The translations under genes and the position numbers were made by a program. Shown in pieces: positions 20,101 through 27,445 of a stretch of 27,445 nucleotides of DNA. Each line of letters starts with the position of its first letter. Position 1 is the stretch's first letter. Origin of the DNA: Plantago elongata (Eukaryota; Streptophyta; Magnoliopsida; Lamiales; Plantaginaceae); assembly GCA_036897095.1 (NCBI GenBank), contig JAYMSP010001955.1:1-27445 (forward strand). Direction: 5' to 3'. The notes beneath the pieces were generated by a model. It saw only the letters and a program-made list of their open reading frames with translations. It ran no database searches and was not told the origin of the DNA.

Positions 20101-21167
20101 GATTTAGACTTTTTCCTCTGAACTATAGCAAGAAACATCTTAGAATTCCTATCCCCTTCCAAGTTCCAAGTAAAACAAGCTTTTTGTTTGAGAAAAGTTT
20201 CATCTATATTCAAAGCATTATGGAATTGAAGAGATTTAACAGTGACATTAGACATAATACTATCAGAAGGATCATTACTAAAAGCTAGTTCACAATTAGC
20301 CAGTTCCCCTTCTAAAGCTTTTAGTTTGTCAAAGATGTTACCAAAGACATTGTGATTCCACCAATTCAATAATTGTTTCAATCTGTGATGCTTTTCCCAC
20401 AACTTTTTAAATCCAACATGATGAGTAGGACAATTCCAATTAAGAGCAAGTTGGTTATATATCAAGATGTGAATCCCACATGTTTTGATACCTAAAATTT
20501 TTCCTAGGCTTATGATTATGAACCAAAGAAGTTTAAGCAATAGGAGAATTGTCAGAGCATCTCCTAATAGCATGTAACACATTATTCACAAGAAACAAGT
20601 ATCTATCCAACCTTTCTAATGTATGGGCTCTTTGCCAAGTAAAGGGGGCATAATGAAAACCAACATCAATCAGGCTAAGGTCAAGGATCCAATTATTAAA
20701 ATCGGTCATAGCAGCCAGGTTAGAAGGGGTACCACCACTTTTTACAGAAGAGTTATAAATAATGTTAAAATTCTCCATAATAGCCCAAAGCAGATCAGAC
20801 ACATTAAGAGATTTTAGATCAGACCATAAATCCAGTCTTTCAAGCCTAGAGCACTTAGCATACACCACCGAGAGAAAGAAAGGGGAAGGGATTGTAGAAG
20901 AGGAGATTTTACAATGTAAAAATTGAGCATTATCCTCAAGAATCTCACAATTAAAATTAACCTTAACAAAGAGCCAATTTTTTTTTTGTTGCAATTTTCA
21001 TAAGCAGCTTCCATATGCAGAAGTTTACAAAATTTGATAGAATCCAAAGGGATAAGGGGTTCAGATAAACCAAAATATCAATATTTTCTTTTTTTGCATA
21101 AGTACCAAAGTTGTTGTTGAGAGGCCTTATTGGCAATACCTCTTATGTTCCAAAATTGAATCTTCAT
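17118..21167 (-). pseudogene. LINE ORF2: endonuclease, RT, zf-RVT, RNase H
   Basis: The start is MKIQFWNIRGIANKASQQQ at 21167, the classic N-terminus of plant L1 ORF2. The APE-like endonuclease runs to about 20530 and ends ERLDRYLFLVN...SDNSPIA, where the catalytic SDH reads SDN. The RT follows: WNHNVFGNIFDKLKAL and NLEGDRNSKMF near 20150-20350, KLDLLKVYDRLNF and GVRQGNPLSPSLF at 19237-19500 (usual GDPLSP now GNPLSP), and HLAYVDNCITF near 19165, where the YADD box has lost its second Asp. The thumb (SQGGRWVLIKCVL, FFWGSPDNKKIHWTKW, EGGLAIRTL) is at 18620-18970, a zf-RVT-like CQCCADVETLDHVL near 18030, and an RVT_3-type RNase H (LNTDGAF, LESDS, HVYRESNQATDWLA) at 17118-17669. Many stops and frameshifts separate these blocks. 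Confidence 0.92.
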
Positions 21168-21182
21168 CTAGAACTAGTACCG

Positions 21183-22841
21183 GTTGAAGATTCTTTTCTC
21201 TTATTTTTTTTCTTTTTTTGACTTCTAGTACATAAAGCAATGGGAAGAACCAAGTAAGTTACCTGCCTCAGAGATAAGTTACTTATCACTACCAGATGGA
21301 GCTAGAGACTCCCCATCAGAAATGACAATTAACATCCTAATGAGTTCCTGGGTTGGGGCCAAATTAAGCTTAGCATCAGACTCAGCTAAATCCTCAACCT
21401 CAAAACACCATCAGTTGAATTTCTTCTGTTCTGCTGCAAATAAGGGGTTCAAATTCAGGTGCTTCAAAGAAAGAATTATTAAAATGATTTCTACCAAACT
21501 AGTGGGGTTAACAGGATCAAATACTTCCCTTTCAGTCCTAGAATGAGCAGAACATTTAGTAGAGCACTGCTACTTAGATGGTCGAGTTTCAGTGACAATT
21601 TCATATTGTGATGATAAAGCTTTGTCACCAATAGGAGACCCAACTGGGTCCTCCTCATGGGGAAACTCATCAGAGTTAATGGCATTCAAAGCCTCAAAGC
21701 TATTAGTGATATTCAAGTTCACAATGACTGGCTGGACGCGAGACCAAGATGGCCATTCAACAACAGTAGAACTACCAGCAGACCAACTATGCCAACCATC
21801 TTTAGAAGGATTAGTCTCCTCCCAAGGTTACCAGTCAGAAACAACTCTTCTTCTAGGACTATTTTAATTGGACTTAGTCTGTATAAAACCTGCGTTCTCA
21901 TTCACCAAGTTAGTACCTTTACCAGTTTTTAAGTGGGGGTATTTAAGAAAACTCATATCAAAAGAGTGACCCAGTTTGCAATAATGCAGACAGTAACTAG
22001 GTAAAGGATCATGCAAAACAACAATTTTAACTTTTTTACCATGGATACCAATCCAAATAGCATATGGGACAGGCTTAGACCCATCAATTTCAACAAGAAT
22101 TTTGGATCTTTCTAACCTAGTAAATTCAGCCGTAGTTGTATCCACTCTCAAAGGGGAACAAAAGGGCTTAACCAATTCAAACAGGGCTTCAGGGTGATAA
22201 AGCATAATAGGGACGTGTTTCACAGTTAACCAAATAGGGAGAATAGGAGAATCCTTTTTAGAAAAATCTGGAGACCATTTTAAAATTCTCATAGGATAGT
22301 TACCAATTGAAATAGCATTTTCCTCCAAAGAAATTTATAATCATCTTTGCAGTAAAGACGAATGATAACATTTCTAGAATTGAAAAAACTAACATTAAAC
22401 TTTCATTTCAAAGACATTTTATTTAGAGCAATAGACATATCAGTAAGGTTAGGAATACCGTTCGTAAATTTTCCAACCAGAGTGGTTGTGAAAGGCTTAG
22501 AGAGATGACCTATCTCCGCATCAGAGAAGTTAATCAAGGTTAAGCCATCTTCTTCAGCCGATACAACTTTAGGAGACACAATATTACGGACCGCAATAGA
22601 ACTATCAAGCTAAGATGGAGATGGGATAGGATTAACCAAAGGTTTGACCGAACCATCCTGAAAAACAAAAATTGGGGGAGTGAGAGACCACGGAAGCTCA
22701 AAATTAGGACGAGGAGGAGGAGGAAGGTGAGAGGGAGAAAGCGAAGGAGAAGAGGGGGGGATTAAGGTTACCGGTAGGGGAAGGGGGTTGAGAAACTGGC
22801 ATCACCACAGATAAGCAGCGAGAAGCTGCCGGACGATACAT
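21183..22841 (-). pseudogene. LINE ORF1: DUF4283 protein with degenerate zinc knuckle
   Basis: The candidate ATG is at 22841 (MYRPAASRCLSVV), followed by a Pro/Ser-rich tail that shifts frame at a homopolymer (7 Gs near 22754-22760 on the plus strand). The DUF4283 domain follows: TTLVGKFTNGIPNLTD, RNVIIRLYCKDDYKFLW, then the open stretch 21864-22328 (RILKWSPDFSKKDSPILPIWL, ERSKILVEIDGSKPVPYAIW). The knuckle region reads YCLHYCKLGHSFDMS, with its last Cys missing. The C-terminal part to about 21183 is Ser/Glu-rich with several stops. ORF1 proteins of plant LINEs bind element RNA. It lies just upstream of ORF2, as expected. Confidence 0.85.
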
Positions 22842-22971
22842 CAGAGCGGCGGAAAAAAGGAAACTAGTGTTTCATAGAGAGAAACCAAAGTAGATAGAAG
22901 ATTTTGGTATTTTCTTGTTCTTTAGGATGATGGTTGTCTGAAGAATATGCAGTTCTAGCTTAAGGACAAAT
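22842..22971 (-). other. LINE 5' UTR
   Basis: About 130 bp between the LINE 5' end at the right target-site duplication and the candidate ORF1 start. I see no promoter motif. The abrupt start next to the duplication suggests an insertion that is full length or nearly so. Confidence 0.55.
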
Positions 22972-22982
22972 CCCATGGATGT
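22972..22982 (+). repeat. Right target-site duplication of the LINE
   Basis: CCCATGGATGT, identical to 15667-15677. The copia-element gene resumes directly after it. Confidence 0.9.
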
Positions 22983-23076
22983 TGATAATGCCGAACAGGA
23001 AAAATCTCAAGAAAAGGTGCCAAAATGCAACATGGTTTCTGAGCAAATTGTTGATTCTGAGCTTCCAACTACGGAA
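22983..23076 (+). pseudogene. Exon 4, second part, after the LINE
   Basis: It continues exon 4 in frame (DNAEQEKSQEKVPKCNMV, then EQIVDSELPTTE) to a GGAA/GTAATT donor. The unit A counterpart ends at GGAA/GTAAGT (6290), a better donor. Confidence 0.6.
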
Positions 23077-23166
23077 GTAATTGATACCTCAGATATTAAC
23101 ATTGTTCTATGTGAACTTAACTTTTCTAATCAAATCCATAACTTGCATTTTGATTTTAATTCTCAG
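23077..23166 (+). other. Candidate intron 4 (90 nt)
   Basis: Donor GGAA/GTAATT (GTAAGT in unit A at 6290); acceptor TTTTAATTCTCAG. Its length is a multiple of three and it has no in-frame stop here, so it could also be translated. Phase 0. Confidence 0.5.
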
Positions 23167-23277
23167 GCTCAAGGAGAAAGAAAGATTGATGAAGAAGCTG
23201 ATACTCCTCTTAGCACGGTATCTGAAGCAATCATTGCTCCAGAAGTTCAATCAAATGATCCTAGTGTTTCTACACAG
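23167..23277 (+). pseudogene. Small exon 5 of the gene downstream of pol
   Basis: 37 codons in phase 0, open, starting AQGERKIDEEADTPLSTV and ending with SVSTQ. The counterpart in A is 6380-6490. The 3' half recurs at 26071-26119. Confidence 0.55.
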
Positions 23278-23361
23278 GTATGCACAGAAAGACATGAACT
23301 TCACTTTTCTCAGATAACCACAAGTGGTTTGAATAAAACTAACTTGAACACTTTCTTCCAG
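23278..23361 (+). other. Candidate intron 5 (84 nt)
   Basis: Donor ACAG/GTATGC; acceptor CTTTCTTCCAG. It is a multiple of three and open in frame, like intron 4. In unit A the donor is mutated to CT (6491). Confidence 0.5.
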
Positions 23362-24740
23362 GATCAAGTTGTAGTATCAGTGATCAATGTGGAAACACAA
23401 CTTGATATACTGAAGATTTTCCAGACAATTAACTTGAAGAGACATATAAAGTGTTCAAATAGTAGCAAAAGCTCAGAAAAGTCGATCTCACAGAGCTTGC
23501 CAAGGTAATCGATAAAAAAGATAGACGGGCACAAGCCTTCGATCTGGAAAACAATGTCCATGCATTATTCCCAATAGTGGAATACTCACTATACATGAAT
23601 GCATGATAACTTCACATATGATGTTGGAAGAAGCGGATGGATGCTTTTATAGCTAGTGCTGAACAAACTAGAAAGAAGATAACACTAGATCCTACTTTGC
23701 CAAAGAACCTCAGAGTTTATCCCTCTGAACAAGAGGAAGTGAACGGGCAAATGATCACTCTTCCCACTGTGATCAATCTGGTATCAGATGATGAAGAAGA
23801 ATCTGATGAGAATGATCTTGACACTTCATCTGAACATCATCAAGGCGGTGATATCGAGCAATCTGACGATAAAGATGATGATAGTCTAGCACCATGGACT
23901 GGTGGAATTGCTCAAGGAAGTGCAGGAACAGGGACTCCACCTGCTCCAGACTATACTCAAAGAGACCCACCATCATCACAAAAATCACCACCACCACCAG
24001 CAAACCAAAAAGTCACACAAAAACAAACTCAACATGCTACCTAACGAAAAGACATTCAAGACATTGAAATTCGAGTTGCTAAATTCAAGGAAATATTGGA
24101 AGAAGAGACAAGACTCTGTCAAGAGTACCAGTCTCTGATTGAAGCAAAACAAGCCCAATAACTGAAGATTGAGGCCGAGAATGCCAAGGAGCAGGAACTC
24201 CTTGCTGAAAATGTACAATCGAAGAAAGATATCTATGCCACGGTTGTAGAGTTGGGCGCTCTGGTGACATTATATACAAAGTATGATGCTAAGTCTGCAT
24301 CAGAGAGGTTTAATATTCCATCATCGCAAAAGGGTAGCGCAAAGGGTAAAAGCAATATGGTTGCTGGCCTAGACTCAATTGATCAGGACGATATTGTGAG
24401 CACTAATGAATATGAGACACATGACATGGTTCCATAAGTGGATGCAATACTTCTTTCACATTACAAGAGAGAGTTTCTTGCTCTGTATATCTTCTCTACA
24501 CCAGCCATCACTACCCGCGACGGTAAAGTTTTGGGTAGAATTGTTGTGTTTGCTCATTTGCGATCTGAGCTAGAAGGGCGGGACTCCCAGGTCCTTACAT
24601 CTGTCCCATCCGACCTAAAGCTCTTATTGCATACTGTCACTGGCATACAGTCACTGGCATTGCCTTATCACATAAAGATATAGGTATGGTCAGAATGAAG
24701 ATTGCAATAATGCAAACAAGGCACTGGAGGAAGCTTATAA
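23362..24740 (+). pseudogene. Gene downstream of pol, acidic, Pro-rich and coiled-coil part, unit B
   Basis: The order matches unit A 6575-7947: a DQVVVSVINVETQLDILKIFQ exon start, an RSHRA/LPR region with a frameshift near 23500, and the open stretch 23637-24044 with an acidic ESDENDLDTSSEHH block and a Pro/Ser-rich segment. Next come helical Glu/Lys/Gln-rich sequence (ILEEETRLCQEYQSLIEAKQ; AENAKEQELLAENVQ), MVAGLDSIDQDDIVS, and 24438-24683 (LLSHYKREFLALYIFSTP; VVFAHLRSELEGRDSQVL). The helical part is likely a coiled coil for oligomerisation. Stops at 24042, 24159 and 24435 and a 14-bp tandem duplication at 24636-24660 mark decay. Function unknown. Confidence 0.6.
24636..24660 (+). repeat. 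Short tandem duplication
   Basis: GTCACTGGCAT occurs at 24636 and again at 24650, a 14-bp period, where unit A has a single CCACTAGCAT (7850s) and a longer upstream segment. It is a small slippage or repair event that disrupts the frame. Confidence 0.8.
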
Positions 24741-25557
24741 TGCCACTCGGAAAGGTTATGCCAAATTTCGTCCATTAGAAGACTTGAATCAAAAAGAGGC
24801 GCTACTCCTCAAAGAGAATTAAGAGCTTAAAGCTGAAGTTCAGAAGTTAGCCCTTGTTGACAATAATCTGCAGACCAACTTTGAGTCACTCTCATATTCA
24901 TATGCTTTGTTGAGTCAGTCACTCATGACTATGGGGGAAGAGAATACTGCTGCCAAGAAACGCAAAGGTAGGAAGAGAAAACAATTACCTTCCTCCACAA
25001 GTCAGGTTCCAGAAATGGACTTACCTTCTGAAGATCTCCCGGTTTCTGACCTAGAGTTAGAACAAGAATGAGAATCATGATAACTAGGGGTTCTATGGCC
25101 CTTGTTTTATCTGATAAGAAACCTTCTAAACTAGACGAGAAGGAAGAAGGAGAATAAATGGTGAGGATACGTGTAAGTCTCCAATAAGCAATTTCGATAA
25201 TGATGATGATGAGACCGAAACTGATGAGCATCCACTGTAGAAGAGAAGGAAAGTGGGTAGCCTCCCTGAACCACCTATGGTTGTTAAACCAATTGCTACC
25301 AAGACTACTTCTAGAAACACCAATCAATCCCAGGTGGATCTTCTAGCACTGCTCCCAGAAATCATGAAGAACAAACTTTGGAGAAAGGATTGAATAGAAA
25401 GAGGCATAGGGACTTACAGTTTCGCAGAGTTCAAGAGAAAGAACAAGAAGAAAGGCCAGCTGCTGTCTACATTGAGTACGTCAAAACTGATGGCAGCTAA
25501 TCAACCTACAGATGCATACGTCTCCAGAATGGTTACTAGATCCTTGAGCTACAACAC
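24741..25557 (+). pseudogene. Gene downstream of pol, second helical and basic segment
   Basis: This part is absent from unit A. One frame reads ALEEAYNATRKGYAKFRPLED, a leucine/glutamate-rich helix (KAEVQKLALVDNNLQTNFES), SYSYALLSQSLMTMGEENTA, then a strongly basic KKRKGRKRKQ cluster near 24955 that could act as a nuclear-localisation or nucleic-acid-binding patch, and an acidic tail (DLPSEDLPVSDLELEQE) ending in a TGA near 25068. A second basic patch (KRRKVG near 25243) and an RRVQEKEQEERPA stretch near 25425 follow in broken frames. I recognise no named domain. Confidence 0.5.
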
Positions 25558-25903
25558 TTGATTTTGAACAAGAAGATTCCAGAACCAATTTACAATCAGA
25601 TGATGGCATGGAGAACTGACAAGCCCATATTGCTAAATCCAACAAACACCAAGGCCTGGCTTGATTTTGAACTTCAGAAAATGACTAAGGCTATGAAAAA
25701 GCCACTTGATTTAACCTGTCCTTATCTAAAGCCTGATGATGTACATAAGGTCATAAAATTAGATGGTACTCTCAGCAGACAGAACAGATTAGGAGTTATA
25801 TCTTATGGATCATTTTTACATGACGAAGGATCAATACCTAGATGACATTGCTTACTTCGAAGAAATTTATAAGTATCATGAGTTATCACTACTGAAGGTT
25901 AAC
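25558..25903 (+). pseudogene. Gene downstream of pol, C-terminal segment up to the LTR edge
   Basis: The open stretch 25558-25845 (ILNKKIPEPIYNQMMAWRTD, NTKAWLDFELQKMTKAMKK, PDDVHKVIKLDGTLSRQ) looks like a compact globular region. A neighbouring frame then stays open (FYMTKDQYLDDIAYFEEIYK) straight into the LTR tip at 25904, stopping at TAA at 25916 inside the LTR. The segment is repeated at 27003-27345 with further damage. I do not recognise the family; its conservation in two copies and the lack of a spacer before the LTR suggest it is the true C-terminus. Confidence 0.55.
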
Positions 25904-26070
25904 TGTTGGTCCAGATAACGGCAAAGAAAAAGACTATAGGGGGGGGGTGAATAGTCTTTTCAAACTTTTGTTGATAAACACGATTTCTCAGATACTTGAC
26001 GGTATTTGATACTTATATTCAGAGAGTGGAAGACTTTGTGCGATAGATAAATGAGTTCATGCTTCTGGAG
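25904..26070 (+). repeat. LTR 5' arm (inverted relative to 8820-8984), truncated
   Basis: It starts TGTTGGTCCAGATAACGGC and carries a hairpin with a G9 loop. It aligns with the reverse complement of 8820-8984 over its full length and also with the start of the tip at 27346. At about 26070 it stops and joins exon 5 sequence of the downstream gene, so the LTR body is deleted here. The preceding bases (GAAGGTTAAC) are not a good polypurine tract. Confidence 0.85.
25928..25960 (+). repeat. Hairpin with a G9-bearing loop at the LTR 5' end
   Basis: AAAAGACTA (25928-25936) pairs perfectly with TAGTCTTTT (25952-25960) around a 15-nt loop with nine Gs (25939-25947). The copy at 27370-27403 has the same stem and ten Gs. 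The mirrored arm at 8820-8984 keeps the C7 run but a weaker stem. Confidence 0.85.
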
Positions 26071-27345
26071 TAATCATTGCTCGAGAAGTTCAATCAAATG
26101 ATTCTAGTGTTTCTACATAGGTATGCTCAGAAAGACATGAACTTCACTTTTCTCAGAAAACCACAAGAGAGACCCACCTACATCACCAAAATAACCACCA
26201 CCACCAGCAAACTAACAAGTCACACAAGAACAAACTCAACATGCTACCTTACAAAAAAGCATTCAAGCCATTGAAATTCGAGTTGCTAAATTCAAGTAAA
26301 TATTGAAAGAAGAGACAAGACTCTGTCAAGAGTACCAGTCTTTGGTTGAAGCAAAACAAGCCCAATAACTGAAGATTGAGGCCGAGAATGCCAAGGAGGA
26401 GGAACTCCTTGCTGAAAATGTACAATTGAAGAAAGATATCGATGCCACGTCTGTAGAGTTGGACGCTCTGGTGACATTAAATACAAAGCAGGATGCTAAG
26501 TCTGAATAAGAGAGGTTTAATATTCAATCACCGCAAAAAGGTAGCGCAAAGGGTAAAAGCAATATGGTTGCCGGCCTAGACTCAATTGATCAGGACGATA
26601 TTGTGAACACTGATGAATACGAGACACATGACATGGTTCCATAAGAGGATGCAATACTTCTTTCACATTACAAGAGAGAGTTTCTTGCTCTGTATATCTT
26701 CTCTACACCAGACATCACTACCCGTGACGGTAAAGTTTTGGGTAGAAGTATTGTGTTTGCTCATCTGCGATCTGAGCTAGAAGAGAAGGACTCCCAGGTC
26801 CTAACATCCCTGAACTGACTATGGAGAAAGGATTGAATAGAAAGAGGCATAGGGACTTACAGTTTCACAGAGTTCAAGAGAAAGAACAAGAAGAAAGGCC
26901 AGATGCTGTCTAGATTGAGTATGTCAAAGCAGATGACAGCTAATCAGCCTACAGATGCATACGTCTCCAGAATGGTTACTGGATCCTTAAGCTACAACAC
27001 TTGATTTTGAACAATAAGATTCCAGAACCAATTTACAATTAGATGATGGCATTGGGAACTGACAAGCCCATATTACTAAATCCAACAAACACCAAGGCCT
27101 GGATTAATTTTGAGTTCAGAAAAGGACTAAGGCTATGAAAAAGCCACTTGATTTAACCTGTCCTTATCTAAAGCTTGATGATGTACACAAGGTCAGAAAA
27201 TTAGATGGTACTCTCAGCAGACATAACATATTACGAGTTGAATCTTATGGATCATTTTTACATGACGAAAGATCAATACCAAGATGACATTGCTTACTTA
27301 GAAGAAATTTATAAGTATCATGAGTTATCACTACTTAAGGTTAAC
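26071..27345 (+). pseudogene. Third, internally deleted copy of the 3' end of the gene downstream of pol
   Basis: It follows 23235-25903 in order but with three gaps: a junction near 26167 skips about 23326-23957, one near 26808 skips about 24602-25262, and one near 26824 skips about 25280-25378. Retained parts are the end of exon 5 with its GTATGC donor, the Pro-rich and coiled-coil region, MVAGLDSIDQDDIVN, the KREFLALYIFSTP block and the C-terminal segment. Stops include 26509 (TAA) and 26641 (TAA). It is flanked by LTR tips on both sides (25904-26070 and 27346), so it looks like a deleted extra element unit. Confidence 0.8.
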
Positions 27346-27445
27346 TGTTGGTCCAGATAACGAAAAAGAAAAAGACTAGAGGGGGGGGGGTGAATAGTCT
27401 TTTCAAACTTTTGTTGATAAACACGATTTCTCAGATACTTGACGG
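27346..27445 (+). repeat. LTR 5' tip, running off the window
   Basis: It starts TGTTGGTCCAGATAACG exactly as at 25904, 1442 bp downstream, with a G10 run at 27381-27390 and the same hairpin stem (27370-27378 with 27395-27403). It stays nearly identical to 25904-26003 until the window ends, so the rest of this LTR should lie just outside. Confidence 0.88.

Larger units (their letters stand above)
15678..22971 (-). mobile_element. L1-type LINE, nearly full length, minus strand
   Basis: A 7294-bp insertion is flanked by an 11-bp target-site duplication. Read on the minus strand it has a short 5' UTR, ORF1 (DUF4283 and a degenerate knuckle), ORF2 (endonuclease, RT, zf-RVT-like segment, RNase H), a 3' UTR of about 1.4 kb and an A-rich tail (the T-rich 15679-15697 on the plus strand). 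This order is that of plant L1 elements with a C-terminal RNase H. It has inserted into exon 4 of the copia element's downstream gene. Stops and frameshifts in both ORFs show it is dead. Confidence 0.93.

Noticed and set aside
17040-21546. Plus-strand open frames (for example 17040-17237, 17786-18007, 19962-20288, 21322-21546)
   Set aside because: They are antisense shadows of the LINE ORF1 and ORF2 coding blocks, which have recognisable domains on the minus strand.
22975-23508. A stand-alone 177-codon gene
   Set aside because: It is the continuation of exon 4 and later exons interrupted by the LINE; its apparent ATG is part of the target-site duplication.
8820-26070. A giant TIR DNA transposon bounded by the inverted arms
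   Set aside because: The TG...CA tips point toward the internal region, the TATA box lies outside the arm, the contents are gag-pol, and no transposase is visible. LTR ends explain it better.

Overview
The window is plant nuclear DNA, most likely from a eudicot. It has no bacterial features, no tRNA or rRNA gene, and no intact host gene that I can recognise. Almost all of it is decayed retrotransposon sequence: two head-to-tail copies of a large Ty1/copia-type LTR retrotransposon, a plant L1-type LINE nested in the second copy, and a shredded third copy of the 3' end. All gag, pol and LINE frames carry stops and frameshifts, and several catalytic residues are lost, so nothing here should be autonomous. 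A Lamiales-like host is a weak guess. It rests only on my recollection that the gene downstream of pol resembles repeat-associated proteins common in Gesneriaceae genomes.

Layout on the + strand. An LTR tip (1-36) is followed by unit A (39 to about 7947): gag remnant, protease, integrase, acidic linker, reverse transcriptase, a deletion that removes RNase H, a roughly 750-bp untranslated spacer, and a long multi-exon gene in the position where Sirevirus-like copia elements carry an envelope-like ORF. An LTR body fragment with a TATA box, short repeats, an AC microsatellite and the LTR 3' tip (about 7948-8984) separates A from unit B. Unit B (8987-25903) has the same order, keeps RNase H, and carries the same downstream gene. 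A 7.3-kb minus-strand LINE (15678-22971), flanked by an 11-bp target-site duplication, splits one exon of that gene. The next LTR tip starts at 25904, is cut off at about 26070, and runs into a second, internally deleted copy of the gene's 3' end. A third LTR tip starts at 27346 and leaves the window.

Two features stand out. First, the LTR tips are inverted repeats of each other over about 165 bp (8820-8984 against 25904-26070), so each complete LTR would begin and end with a long TIR-like arm; the 5' arm holds a hairpin whose loop displays a run of 9-10 Gs. Second, the gene downstream of pol looks spliced. Five candidate introns of 77-90 nt, all in phase 0, separate exons of about 36, 36, 52 and 37 codons. 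The gene has an upstream TATA-like box of its own, an N-terminal globular region, Ser/Thr/Asp/Pro-rich and coiled-coil segments, and a C-terminal conserved region that stays open to the LTR edge. Comparing the two copies shows which splice sites have decayed.

The probable order of events is: insertion of the copia element; LTR-LTR or unequal recombination giving the shared-LTR tandem; insertion of the LINE into unit B; and small deletions throughout. Exact identities, insertion ages and intron calls need alignment and transcript data.
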